Below, in pieces: positions 36,274 to 45,092 of a stretch of DNA of 64,000 nt. The stretch comes from Erythrobacter aurantius (GTDB taxonomy: Bacteria; Pseudomonadota; Alphaproteobacteria; Sphingomonadales; Sphingomonadaceae). Each line of letters starts with the position of its first letter. Position 1 is the first letter of the stretch. Below the pieces are notes generated by a model. That model saw nothing but the letters and a program-made list of their open reading frames with translations, did not search any database and was not told the origin of the DNA. Both the position numbers and the translations under genes were made by a program. The stretch is taken from assembly GCF_023823125.1 (NCBI RefSeq), contig NZ_CP090949.1, positions 3,124,001 to 3,188,000 of the forward strand. The letters are read 5' to 3'.

Positions 36274-38216
36274 TGCAAATTTCCACCATCCTCAACTACA
36301 TCGACAACGGTCATATGGCCCTGCCGGAGTTCCAGCGCGGGTATGTCTGGGGCGGCGATCAGGTGCGTGGATTGTTCGGGTCGCTCTATCGCAGGCACCC
36401 GGTCGGCGGTCTGCTGGTGTGGGCCACGCAATCCGAGGGCGCGCAATATCGTGGCGATCAGGAACTTGCGCCGGGTGTCGTCAAGCTCTTGCTCGATGGC
36501 CAGCAGCGGATGACGTCGCTCTATGGCGTGATCCGGGGTATGCCGCCCAAGTTCTTCGACGGGAATGAAAAGGCCTTCACCAACCTGCATTTCCATATCG
36601 GACGCGAGGAATTCCAGTTCTACCAGCCGATTGCGATGAAAGACGATCCGCTGTGGATCGACGTCAGCGCCCTGTTCAAGGGCGGCAATGATGGTCTGGG
36701 CACTATGATCGCTGCGCTAGCCGCGAAACCCGAACACGCCCCGCAGATCGGCGAATATGCCGGCCGCCTGAACAAGCTCCTCGGCATTCGGGATATTGAT
36801 CTGCATATCGAGGAGATCACCGGAGCGGACATGACGCTCGATGTGGTGGTCGACATCTTCAACAAGGTGAACAGCGGCGGCACCAAGCTGTCGAAGGGCG
36901 ATCTGGCACTGGCCAAGATATGCGCCGACTGGCCTGAAGCGCGTGCCGAAATGAAGACGCGCCTCTCGACATGGAAGCAGGCGGGATACGACTTCTCGCT
37001 CGATTGGCTGCTGCGGTCGGTCAACACCGTGCTGACTGGTGAAGCCAAGTTCCTGCACCTGCATGAACGCTCCGCTGAAGAGGTGCAGGGTGCGCTTTCA
37101 CGGGCCGGCAAGCATGTGGAGACAGCGCTGAACCTGATTGCCGGGCGCCTTGGCCTTGATCACGATCGGGTGTTCTTTGGCCGCGGGGCTGTGCCCGTCA
37201 TGGCTCGGTATCTGGATCAGCATTCAGGGCCGATGAGCCAGCAGGAACGGGACAAGCTGCTGTTCTGGTATGCGCAGGCAGCCATGTGGGGGCGTTTTTC
37301 AGGTTCGACCGAAAGCTTCATCGACGCGGACCTCGAAGCTCTGTCTGCCGGTGGGCTCGACCGCATGCTGGATGCCCTGCGTCTGTGGCATGGTGGCCTG
37401 CGCGTGGAACCGGGCCATTTCACCGGTTGGAACATGGGATCCCGTTTCTACCCGGTGCTCTACATGCTGACCCGCATGGCCGAAGCACGCGACTGGGGGT
37501 CTGGCCTGCCGCTCAAAGCCGACATGCTGGGCAAGCTGAGCAAGCTGGAAGTCCACCACATCTTCCCCAAGGCCCAACTCTACAAGGCGAATTTCAGCCG
37601 GGCCGATGTCAACGCGATCGCCAATTTCTGCTTCCTGACGAAGGGCACGAACCTCAATATTTCCGATGAGCGCCCAGAGGTTTATTTCGAGGAGATCGAG
37701 GCCAACCATCCCGGGGCCTTGGCATCCCAGTGGGTGCCGATCGATCGCAACTTGTGGCGGATCGAAAACTATCAGGACTTCCTCGCCGCGCGGCGTGAGC
37801 TTCTGGCGGCCGAGGCCAATAAACAGTTGGCGAGCTTGCTTGGTACAGAGGCGGATCGTTGGCTGGCAAGTGCCGCACCTATTCTGGCAGCCCCCGCAGT
37901 GATTGGCGGGTTCGCCACCGAGGAAGAAGAGAACGAATTGGTCGAACTCAATGCCTGGGCGCAAGACCGCGGGCTGGCGGAAGGCGTTCTGGCGTTTGAG
38001 TTGGTAGATGAAGCTACCGGCGGACAGCAGGCTGTGCTCGACATCGCTTGGCCCAATGGTGTCAGGCAGGAATTGACGGAAGCGGTGGCAGTGCTGATCG
38101 ACGAAAGCGCAGAGCTGATGTCGCTGGCCAACTCAGCCGGTTTCAGGTGCTTCACGACTGCAGAGGCTTTCCGCCAATATGTGAACCATGAAGTCGAGGG
38201 TGAGCCTGTCGCATGA
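36273..38216 (+). CDS. DUF262-HNH (DUF1524-like) nuclease, GmrSD/BrxU family
   Basis: 647 residues. N-terminal DUF262 NTPase domain with LPEFQRGYVW (about 17-26), LLDGQQRMTSLY (73-84) and FNKVNSGGTKLS (196-207). An HNH domain of the DUF1524 type follows, with VHHIFPKAQLY (about 427-437) and IANFCFLT, and then an unassigned C-terminal part. Fused DUF262-DUF1524 proteins (GmrSD, BrxU) are NTP-dependent type IV restriction enzymes cutting modified phage DNA. ATG forms a TGATG overlap with the micro-ORF; a TTG at 36270 is in frame. The HNH gene overlaps its end by ATGA. It would complement a methylation-based system by attacking modified invaders. Confidence 0.87.
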   Translation: MQISTILNYIDNGHMALPEFQRGYVWGGDQVRGLFGSLYRRHPVGGLLVWATQSEGAQYRGDQELAPGVVKLLLDGQQRMTSLYGVIRGMPPKFFDGNEKAFTNLHFHIGREEFQFYQPIAMKDDPLWIDVSALFKGGNDGLGTMIAALAAKPEHAPQIGEYAGRLNKLLGIRDIDLHIEEITGADMTLDVVVDIFNKVNSGGTKLSKGDLALAKICADWPEARAEMKTRLSTWKQAGYDFSLDWLLRSVNTVLTGEAKFLHLHERSAEEVQGALSRAGKHVETALNLIAGRLGLDHDRVFFGRGAVPVMARYLDQHSGPMSQQERDKLLFWYAQAAMWGRFSGSTESFIDADLEALSAGGLDRMLDALRLWHGGLRVEPGHFTGWNMGSRFYPVLYMLTRMAEARDWGSGLPLKADMLGKLSKLEVHHIFPKAQLYKANFSRADVNAIANFCFLTKGTNLNISDERPEVYFEEIEANHPGALASQWVPIDRNLWRIENYQDFLAARRELLAAEANKQLASLLGTEADRWLASAAPILAAPAVIGGFATEEEENELVELNAWAQDRGLAEGVLAFELVDEATGGQQAVLDIAWPNGVRQELTEAVAVLIDESAELMSLANSAGFRCFTTAEAFRQYVNHEVEGEPVA

Positions 38217-39001
38217 TCGATACCAGAGATCGGCTATCTGAATATCCGTTCGCGCTGGAATCCGAACTGCGCGACGCTGCCAACGAGCATGGCTATCGGA
38301 TCCCGCAAGGACAGGCAGCGGGCTGGTTGTTTTTCTCGTCGGCGTCAGCGCCCGGTGAAATCGCAGTCGCGGCATCAACAAATGGGATGGCCGGACCTTT
38401 CTTCCTGTCCGTCGCCCATCCCGGGGCGGCACGGGAGCTGAAGGCTGAGCTGGCCGGACCTTGCGCAAAAGGGCACGCGGGAGCCTTCGCATTCCAGGAT
38501 AGAGATGGCCTCTTCGAAGCAGTCAGTGCGGTCTACCGATTGTCGATGTGCTTGCCGACACTGCCTTACGAGGACTTCCTCAACGATACCGCGCATCTGG
38601 GCGATACCGAGGCCGAACGAGAGCAAAAAGTTCGCATCGGCCAGAACCGTTTTCGCTCGGCACTGATGGACTATTGGAATGCGACCTGCCCCCTAACGGG
38701 TGTGAGGGAACCCGAACTCTTGCGGGCATCACACATTGTTCCGTGGGCGGCGTGTAGCAGCGACCAAGAGCGGTTGAACGTCCACAATGGCCTGCTGCTC
38801 TCAGCCTTGTGGGACGCGGCCTTTGATGCCGGTCTTGTGACTTTTGATGATCTGGGACGGTCGATAGCTTCCCCAAAGCTGGGACTGGATGCCCGTGAAG
38901 CTCTGAGACTGGAAAACGTGCCGCCACTGCCTCTTTCAGACCAGCATCGGGAACGCCTAAAGTGGCACCGCGAGAACATCTGGATGGCACATGAGCTTTG
39001 A
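38213..39001 (+). CDS. HNH endonuclease (HNH_2-like)
   Basis: 262 residues. C-terminal HNH domain: Cys159 (ATCPLTG), RASHIVPWA with His174, then NVHNGLLLSALWDAAFDAGLVTF with His191/Asn192, as in the HNH_2 restriction-like family. The N-terminal 110 residues are an unassigned domain that may recognise DNA or another operon protein. Last gene of the overlapping operon, ATGA-coupled to the DUF262 nuclease. Probably a DNA-cleaving effector; target unknown. Confidence 0.85.
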   Translation: MIDTRDRLSEYPFALESELRDAANEHGYRIPQGQAAGWLFFSSASAPGEIAVAASTNGMAGPFFLSVAHPGAARELKAELAGPCAKGHAGAFAFQDRDGLFEAVSAVYRLSMCLPTLPYEDFLNDTAHLGDTEAEREQKVRIGQNRFRSALMDYWNATCPLTGVREPELLRASHIVPWAACSSDQERLNVHNGLLLSALWDAAFDAGLVTFDDLGRSIASPKLGLDAREALRLENVPPLPLSDQHRERLKWHRENIWMAHEL

Positions 39002-39119
39002 ATCGAAAAGCATTATGATCCCAATATCTAGGCCTGCATAAAATTTAACCATCTGATTTCGAACAGCAAGATGAGTTTTCAATCTTCTGATCATTAACGA
39101 AGTATAGATCGGCATTGAC
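39002..39119. other. AT-rich gap after the defence operon
   Basis: 118 bp, clearly more AT-rich than its surroundings, with TATAGA at 39103-39108 as a possible -10. No gene or clear hairpin seen. Confidence 0.35.
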
Positions 39120-39908
39120 GTGAATAACGCTTCAAGACCCCCGCTTTGGGCCAGGAATAATGCGAGGAAGGCGGTCGACTTGATGGATGGCACGCCTGCC
39201 TATGTATCCCTGTACAAGGTGATGCCCAAGGCCGGCCAACAGCTCAAGAAAGCCGCGGCTGAGATTAAATTGAAAACCTACCTCCTTGGCATGGAGAAGG
39301 AGAGCCGCCTCCTGATCACAGGCAAGCGAGAATTCATTGCCCCTTGTCTTGGCACTGCCTACGTCTCCGACGGAGAGGAAGTTGAACGCAATGTGATGAT
39401 TTCAAGGATCGCCTACAAAGTCCAGAAATCCGGGATAGTCACCCAAATCACTCCGTTCATGAACATCCCGCACCATGCATTTGGTCGGATCTTTGAACGA
39501 GATTTGCGCCCCCCCGATGAGGTGGCCAAGGCTATCGTGAACAGTCAGTTTATCGACACTGTCCTTGAACTTCACTCGATTGGAGACCCCGAAGGAAGCG
39601 AAAATGCCTTTGCCCTTCGGTTTCTGGGGGGCTTTCTGACGGGAACTGTACGCGAGGTCATAGCCGGGAATGAAGTTGTCGATACGAAGATTCTGGATGT
39701 CAGGACATTTCTTCATGCCGATGACAAGCCGGAATGGGTAGCGATGACAACCGATAAGCCGTACGCATTTTTTCAATATGTTGACCGACGCAGCAAAAAT
39801 GCATCTATCGATGAAATCTCTGATTTTTTAAAAGGAGCTGTCGAGCCCGAAGCTTTGCGCTTTGATCCGTTACTTCTCATGGCATCAGTGCCCCGCAACA
39901 AATTCTAA
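39120..39908 (+). CDS. Hypothetical protein
   Basis: 262 residues from a GTG start with no clear ribosome site. No family, signal peptide or membrane segment recognised. The central part has strand-rich stretches (SRLLITGKREFIAPCLGTAYV; VVDTKILDVRTFLHADDKPEWVAMTT) and conserved-looking aromatic/His residues (ITPFMNIPHHAFGRIFERD). It lies alone between the defence operon and the IS630 copy in a lower-GC stretch, so is probably accessory cargo. Confidence 0.6.
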   Translation: MNNASRPPLWARNNARKAVDLMDGTPAYVSLYKVMPKAGQQLKKAAAEIKLKTYLLGMEKESRLLITGKREFIAPCLGTAYVSDGEEVERNVMISRIAYKVQKSGIVTQITPFMNIPHHAFGRIFERDLRPPDEVAKAIVNSQFIDTVLELHSIGDPEGSENAFALRFLGGFLTGTVREVIAGNEVVDTKILDVRTFLHADDKPEWVAMTTDKPYAFFQYVDRRSKNASIDEISDFLKGAVEPEALRFDPLLLMASVPRNKF

Positions 39909-40011
39909 TTGCCTTTGCGAAACAGCCAAAGTTACAGAATTCCCACCAGTATGAAAACGAGCAAAAGTGGGGTATTCAAAATTTCTTCGAGCATCATTTT
40001 GACAGCTAATA

Positions 40012-40036
40012 CCAAAACTTGTGGAATCTGACTCAT
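40012..40036 (+). repeat. IS630 left terminal inverted repeat
   Basis: 25 bp; matches the reverse complement of the right end at about 16 of 25 positions, best at the outer ten bases. TA lies immediately outside. Confidence 0.75.
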
Positions 40037-40095
40037 TGGGGGTGTTCTTGAGGGCTTGAGCGTGATTCAGCATCGCAAACTGTTGGAGGTTTGCG

Positions 40096-41156
40096 ATGGC
40101 GGCACCGGTCAAGGTCCGACAAGATTTGAGTTCTGACGAGCTTCGTGGCGTTGCGCGGAGTAGCAAGGATGCTGGGCAAGTCCGGCGCCTTTTGGCATTG
40201 GCGGCGATCCTTGATGGCAGCAGCCGGAGCGAGGCCGCCAGGATTGCTGGCGTGACGCTGCAGATCGTGCGGGACTGGGTGCTTCGCTTCAACGAGGCCG
40301 GGGTCGCCGGCTTGGCGACACGCAAGGCCCCAGGGCCCAGCACCATTCTTGATGACCATCATCTTCATGCGCTGGCAGAGATTATCGAGGCAGGGCCGAT
40401 CCCTGCTGTTCACGGTGTGGTGCGCTGGCGGATCATCGATCTGGTGCAATGGCTATGGGATGAGTTCCAGGTGTCGATCAGCAAACAAGCGCTTGGCCAT
40501 GAACTGCGCGCGATGGGCTATCGCAAGCTCTCCGCGCGTCCGCGTCACCGCGGGCAGAAGAGCGAGGACATCGCCATTTTTAAAAAGAGTTCGCCACCCG
40601 TCTGGCGCAAATCCGGGAACGCCTCCCACAAGGAACTCCCATAGAGTTGTGGTGGCAGGATGAAGCCCGGATCGGCCAGCAGACCAAGCTCACCCGGCGC
40701 TGGGCCAAGCGCGGCACGCGCCCTTCGGCTCCTCGCGATCAACGGCGCTCCTCGGCCTGGATCTTTGGCGCGATCTGCCCTGCGGAAGGTAAGGCTGCCG
40801 GTATCGTCATGCCCCGCTGCAACAGTGAAGCGATGACCATGCATCTGGAAGAGATCGCGTTCCACGTGGCACCCGGCGCCCATGCCGTCGTCATCCTCGA
40901 TCAGGCTGGATGGCACGGTTCTGCCGAACTGGTCGTGCCGTCCAACATCACTCTGTTGCCGCTGCCGCCACGATGCCCCGAGCTCAACCCGGTTGAGAAC
41001 GTCTGGCAATTTATGCGCGATAACTGGCTCTCCAACAGGATCTTCAAGTCCTACGACGACATCGTCGACCACTGCTGCTTCGCCTGGAACAACCTCGTCA
41101 ATCAGCCATGGCGCATCATGTCCATCGGCATGCGGCAGTGGGCGCATGGGTCGTGA
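40096..41156 (+). CDS. IS630-family transposase, -1 frameshift
   Basis: N-terminal part (40096 to about 40590) has the IS630 HTH (SRSEAARIAGVTLQIVRDWVLRF) and winged-helix region; the DDE part is in the -1 frame (from WWQDEARIGQQTKLTRRW, with ILDQAGWHGS and LPPRCPELNPVENVW, the D...D...E triad). The shift falls at TTTTTAAAAAG (about 40578-40588), after which the frame continues EFATRLAQIRERLPQGTP. Total about 353 residues, normal for the family. IS630 elements often use programmed -1 shifting on A-rich sites, but a single-base loss is also possible. Confidence 0.85.
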
Positions 41157-41170
41157 TCAGCGAGTCTTGG
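41146..41170 (-). repeat. IS630 right terminal inverted repeat
   Basis: 25 bp, containing the transposase stop codon (41154-41156). TA lies immediately outside. Confidence 0.75.
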
Positions 41171-41269
41171 TATAAAATCACCAAGGCAATCAAAAATCCG
41201 AAGAATATTATATGGATAGGCCATAGATCTTTGTCGTTCATGCCTCAGTTCCCGTGCAAGCCAACAGCA

Positions 41270-42349
41270 CTACATGGTTCGTTCATCACCCCAGAACTTG
41301 GTGACGACAGGGAACCTCGGTATCCCGTCAGGGGTCAGGTGGAAAAACTGAACAGTCACGACGCGGTGATTTTCTGACAGAAGCTCAACAGCCCTTTGCT
41401 GGCTCCCCTTGATGCCGGCCCCGAATGTTCGGCCGTCTGGCAGACGACAGATCACGCTCTTGGCCATCCCGGACCAGTTCCCGACACCCTCCTCGATAGA
41501 GACACATTCAAATTCAGCGTCCTGGAACTCTTTGCGCTTGAGCAGGCCTTTTGAGCGCTTCTGCTCATATTGAGCATCGGCCCGCCACATCGAACCTTCA
41601 TATCCGGCTTCGAGCCACTCCCCATGAAGGGTATCGTAGTGATCTTCATCGACCACCCGGTTAGTGGAAACCAGTTTGATTATATCCGCTGATACGCGAT
41701 CGATCGTTTCCTGCAGAAGTTCCCACCTCTGAGCGAACATCGCTTCCGACGAGGGTAGGTCGTAGACGTGATATTGCACCAAATCTTTCGAACGCCTTAG
41801 GTGCTCAGGGTCGGGCTCCTTGCGGCGAACCAGACTGACGATGGAATTGAAATCGTCCTTCAACTCGTGGTTGTAGAGTTCCCCGTCGAGGATCAGATCA
41901 GGGTTGTTTGAAAACAGCGGCAGAAGGCCTTCATGCACGTGTGGGGCGCCCAAAATTGGCTGCCCTTCGCGGGTGAAGAGGCCATCCTGACGCGCGACAC
42001 AGCGGATCCCGTCGAGCTTTGGCTGAGCAAAGCCCGGTGCAAAGGCCTCGTAACTCTTGGCAAGCATCGGTTTGAAAAACCGAGGCGTATCCACATCATC
42101 GACGTTTTCAAAATATTCCCGCTTCAGGTGATAAGCATAGGCCGATTTAATCTCGAATTCAGCCTGCTGGAGGTCGGTTCGCCCCTGCTTTCCTTCGCAC
42201 ATTGTCCAGCCTGTTGCGACCTGTGCCCCGTCGCGTAGTCCAGATAGCACTCTGTGCGCCGCACCCTGACGCTCCATCCGCCACACACGAATTCGGCCCA
42301 TGGTGTCCCGTTTGAAAATCGGCGGATAGAATATGATTTCGTCTTCCAT
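41270..42349 (-). CDS. ATP-dependent DNA ligase, phage type
   Basis: About 359 residues. An N-terminal WGR-like domain (KRDTMGRIRVWRME; GWTMCEGKQGRTD) is followed by the nucleotidyltransferase core: motif I QPKLDGIRC (nucleophile Lys near 111), LILDGELY, EGSMWR and LLKRKEF, with a C-terminal OB-fold. Ligases with this N-terminus are common in tailed phages. It seals nicks with ATP. ATG at 42349; a TTG at 42370 would add 7 residues. It follows the vWA gene by about 40 nt on the same strand, so may be the last gene of the MoxR operon, although it could be independent phage cargo. Confidence 0.87.
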   Translation of the reverse strand: MEDEIIFYPPIFKRDTMGRIRVWRMERQGAAHRVLSGLRDGAQVATGWTMCEGKQGRTDLQQAEFEIKSAYAYHLKREYFENVDDVDTPRFFKPMLAKSYEAFAPGFAQPKLDGIRCVARQDGLFTREGQPILGAPHVHEGLLPLFSNNPDLILDGELYNHELKDDFNSIVSLVRRKEPDPEHLRRSKDLVQYHVYDLPSSEAMFAQRWELLQETIDRVSADIIKLVSTNRVVDEDHYDTLHGEWLEAGYEGSMWRADAQYEQKRSKGLLKRKEFQDAEFECVSIEEGVGNWSGMAKSVICRLPDGRTFGAGIKGSQQRAVELLSENHRVVTVQFFHLTPDGIPRFPVVTKFWGDERTM

Positions 42350-42388
42350 AGGGTTTGTAGATCCAAGCAATTGTTGCAGCCTTGCGGC

Positions 42389-43519
42389 CTAAATCATTCG
42401 GAGCACTTCCCCGAACGGGAAGTGCTCGTCATTGGCCCCGCCGGGGACGAGGACCCACATTACAGGGCAATCGGGTGCCTTTGCTGGAAAGTCGCCGTAA
42501 CCATCCGTGAGGTAGATGCAGAGGCCCTCTTCATGCGATGACGCTGCGTCCGATATAGCATGAAAAAACGGCTTGAAGGATGTTCCGCCTCCGCCCTTGG
42601 GAGGCGGCATATCCGAAGATCGGCCGAGCTTATACGGACCGTGAAGATCGGCATCAGCATAATAAAGATCGCAGTCGATGTGCGGATAAGCCCCGACAAT
42701 TGACTGCACCTCGGCCAGAAATTGCGAAAGCTCCTGGTTACTGACAGATGCGCTGGTGTCTATCGCGATGTGAACTTTCAGGCTTTCTCCAGCCATGTCA
42801 TCGATATACAATCCGCTGTGAATGAACCTGCGGTCGAAACCACCGAAGTCACACGGTGTGCGGACCAGGAATCTCCAAAGGGACGTTTTCCAGTCTATCT
42901 GAGGTGCATCAGCAATCCGCATTTCCCGGTCAAACTGGGCAGGGATTGAGCCACGGCCCCTTTCGCTTGTTTCGGCCATGATCTGGGCTGATCTGATTGC
43001 ATGCTGCCAATAGGCCTCGTTTTCGCCTGCCGCTGTGGAGATGTCGGAACCGTTGAGAGGGACCGGGCAGCCGTCCCCTCCCGCCAGGTCCATCACGAGA
43101 ATTGGCGGGATGACGATGCATTCTCTCTCAAGGATAGCATAGACCTCCTCGACGCTGAAATGCTCGATTGCTGGCCGGCGGATTGCTCCAAGCGGCAAAT
43201 CATAAGCTTCGAGGGGGGCAATCATTCCATTTACGACAATGTCCGCGGCAAAGTTCCAGAGCTCATGGTTGCGATGTTTGCGCCTCGGAACATGCTGCAG
43301 GGCGCAATGCAGCACTTCGTGCATCAGCAGCCCTTGAGTCTGCTTGACGGTCAGCGTGGCAAGGTAGGCCGGGTCGTAGTAGATTTTTGAGCCATCTGTT
43401 GCTGCTGTTCCGAGACCCACGCGAGGTTGCAGGTCCGCAAATAGCAACAACCCAGCAAAGAAGGGGGCTGACATTCGCAGCCCCAGAATAGCCCTTTGGA
43501 GAACTGGATCCTCGCTCAT
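42389..43519 (-). CDS. Putative metallopeptidase-vWA-like protein (DUF2201)
   Basis: 376 residues. The N-terminal half has LLMHEVLHCALQH with the zinc motif HEVLH (67-71), and the C-terminal half is a vWA-like domain with the metal-site motif IDTSASVS and LYYADADLHGP, LTDGYGDFP. This two-domain architecture (DUF2201) normally sits beside a MoxR AAA+ ATPase, as here (ATGA overlap upstream). The pair is thought to remodel or activate a client protein, and the zinc site suggests proteolysis. The substrate is unknown; the ankyrin-DUF4132 protein in the operon is a candidate. Confidence 0.87.
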   Translation of the reverse strand: MSEDPVLQRAILGLRMSAPFFAGLLLFADLQPRVGLGTAATDGSKIYYDPAYLATLTVKQTQGLLMHEVLHCALQHVPRRKHRNHELWNFAADIVVNGMIAPLEAYDLPLGAIRRPAIEHFSVEEVYAILERECIVIPPILVMDLAGGDGCPVPLNGSDISTAAGENEAYWQHAIRSAQIMAETSERGRGSIPAQFDREMRIADAPQIDWKTSLWRFLVRTPCDFGGFDRRFIHSGLYIDDMAGESLKVHIAIDTSASVSNQELSQFLAEVQSIVGAYPHIDCDLYYADADLHGPYKLGRSSDMPPPKGGGGTSFKPFFHAISDAASSHEEGLCIYLTDGYGDFPAKAPDCPVMWVLVPGGANDEHFPFGEVLRMI

Positions 43520-44562
43520 CCAAACAGCAGATCCCTGAAGGCGAGCAGGCGCTCCTTGATTTCCCGGTTGCTGACCAACGTTCGAACGAGATCGTCTTCA
43601 AATCCCGCTTCGCGACTGTGCCTGAGAATGTCAGAGGCAAGAACCTGGAGCCACTCTGAAGGTGCCTCCTTACTGGCCCATTCGACGATGTGGTTTGCCC
43701 GCTCAAAATCTACGGCTCTGATGGTCAGGCCGATAGTGACTGCATAGCGGACAGATGGCTCATCCGGAAATTTGATGCCCCTCTTGCCGGCGGCAATGGC
43801 ATCGAGATCCGGCAGCTTGCGGTAGACGGATTCAAACGCGTCAAACTCGACTGCTGCGGCATTGCCTACAGCCGATGAGATCGGCAGTCCGATTGCTCGT
43901 AATCTACTGGCCATCATCCAGGTGCGTGGCGATGGCCAAGCTGGATTCCGCTGATCGAGTTGATGCAGCAGGTTGGTCCTGTAGGCCAGAAACGCCAGAA
44001 TTCTCTCGTCGACACATGTCTTCAGAGCATGGAATTTGAAGCTGTCGAAGTCAGGCTGCACCTCTAGGTGGACAAAACGATTGGAGAGCGGCGCCGGCAT
44101 ATCGAACACCGAGGCCTTGTCTTCTTTCCGGTTGCCTGCTGCCCAGACGAACCAGCCATCAGGGACCTCGTAGCTGCCCACTTTCCGATCGAGGATTAGC
44201 TGCTGTGCGATGCCTTGCATGGCCGGCGGAGCCATGTTGATTTCATCAAGAAACAGAATGCCCCGACCATCGCGCGGCAAAAATTCTGGCGGGTACCAAG
44301 TGCATACGTTGCCTACCGGCACTGGAAGGCCGCGCAGATCGGTCGGAGCGAGTTGGCTAAGCCTGAGATCAATCAGATCCAGCGCGTTCTCGCTGGCACA
44401 TTGCGCAACGATGCTCGACTTTCCCACCCCCGGTGGCCCCCAGATCATCAGGCTCAGCTTGACGTCATTGGAAATTATTGCCGCCAGTGAACTGGCCAAG
44501 GCCTCAGGCGTATGAACCAAACCGACTGAGCTTTTGGCTTGCTTTGTGGCTTTCACAGTCAT
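43516..44562 (-). CDS. MoxR-family AAA+ ATPase
   Basis: 348 residues. Walker A WGPPGVGKSS (41-50), Walker B ILFLDEIN (102-109), the MoxR segment PTDLRGLPVP, and sensor region WAAGNRKED and LSNRF. MoxR proteins are chaperone-like unfoldases that act with vWA proteins, and the vWA gene overlaps its stop by ATGA. Upstream it is likewise coupled to the LRV protein. This parallels the Escherichia coli yehI-L-P neighbourhood (DUF4132, MoxR, vWA). Confidence 0.9.
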   Translation of the reverse strand: MTVKATKQAKSSVGLVHTPEALASSLAAIISNDVKLSLMIWGPPGVGKSSIVAQCASENALDLIDLRLSQLAPTDLRGLPVPVGNVCTWYPPEFLPRDGRGILFLDEINMAPPAMQGIAQQLILDRKVGSYEVPDGWFVWAAGNRKEDKASVFDMPAPLSNRFVHLEVQPDFDSFKFHALKTCVDERILAFLAYRTNLLHQLDQRNPAWPSPRTWMMASRLRAIGLPISSAVGNAAAVEFDAFESVYRKLPDLDAIAAGKRGIKFPDEPSVRYAVTIGLTIRAVDFERANHIVEWASKEAPSEWLQVLASDILRHSREAGFEDDLVRTLVSNREIKERLLAFRDLLFG

Positions 44563-45092
44563 TCGAGCTTCTCTTTAAGTGGCTCTCCCATGCCCATTAA
44601 CCGAGATGTTGCGAGTTCCGCAGCCTTGATGTGGGGACCGTTTGCAATCTGCCGTAGCAAGGGCGCTGGTACGTCCCCCCGTCCTGCCAGGGCAAGGGCA
44701 TGTGAACTGTTGCCAGAGCGCATTGCCCAGTCGATGATCGATTGTGGGCATTCTGGGGATCTCAGTATCGCTTTGATAGCAGTTATCGGCAGTCGTGAAA
44801 AAAGATCTGGATCGATCAGCAATTGAATGAGAATGGCGGGATTGGCAAAAAACTCATTGGGAAATTTCGGCGCTAGCTTTAGCAGGACCTCTTTCGGACA
44901 GGCTGGGTTCATAGCTACACTGCGCAGCACCGATGGCGAGCGCGACTGGGTAAGTTTCTCCAGTGTTGGACCGGCTGCCTGCTCATGTTGCGCGACTTTT
45001 ACGTCCAGCTTGTCAGATGTCCCAACCAGCCTGTCCAACTCGGTTGCCGACAGGTTGGTCAGGTCAGGACTGGAATCCACCTGATCACTCAT
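44559..45092 (-). CDS. LRV-like helical repeat protein
   Basis: 177 residues. From about residue 50 there are four or so repeats of about 24 residues with the leucine-rich-variant pattern (SVLRSVAMNPACPKEVLLKLA; ITAIKAILRSPECPQSIIDWA; HALALAGRGDVPAPLLRQIA). LRV repeats form alpha/3-10 solenoids used for protein or nucleic acid binding. The iron-sulphur Cys cluster of the Azotobacter LRV protein is not seen. Starts at ATG 45092 in a TGATG overlap with the giant protein and ends in an ATGA overlap with MoxR. Likely an adaptor in this complex. Confidence 0.72.
   Translation of the reverse strand: MSDQVDSSPDLTNLSATELDRLVGTSDKLDVKVAQHEQAAGPTLEKLTQSRSPSVLRSVAMNPACPKEVLLKLAPKFPNEFFANPAILIQLLIDPDLFSRLPITAIKAILRSPECPQSIIDWAMRSGNSSHALALAGRGDVPAPLLRQIANGPHIKAAELATSRLMGMGEPLKEKLE

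Larger units (their letters stand above)
40012..41170 (+). mobile_element. IS630-family insertion sequence, complete ends
   Basis: 1159 bp bounded by imperfect inverted repeats (40012-40036 and 41146-41170, beginning CCAAAACTTG and CCAAGACTCG) and flanked on both sides by TA (40010-40011 and 41171-41172), the IS630/Tc1 target. It carries one transposase split by a -1 frameshift. Inserted between the defence operon and the MoxR-vWA block, not interrupting any recognisable gene. Confidence 0.88.

Noticed and set aside
39002..39119. Riboswitch or small RNA in the AT-rich gap
   Set aside because: No stable hairpin pattern or conserved element could be recognised by eye.
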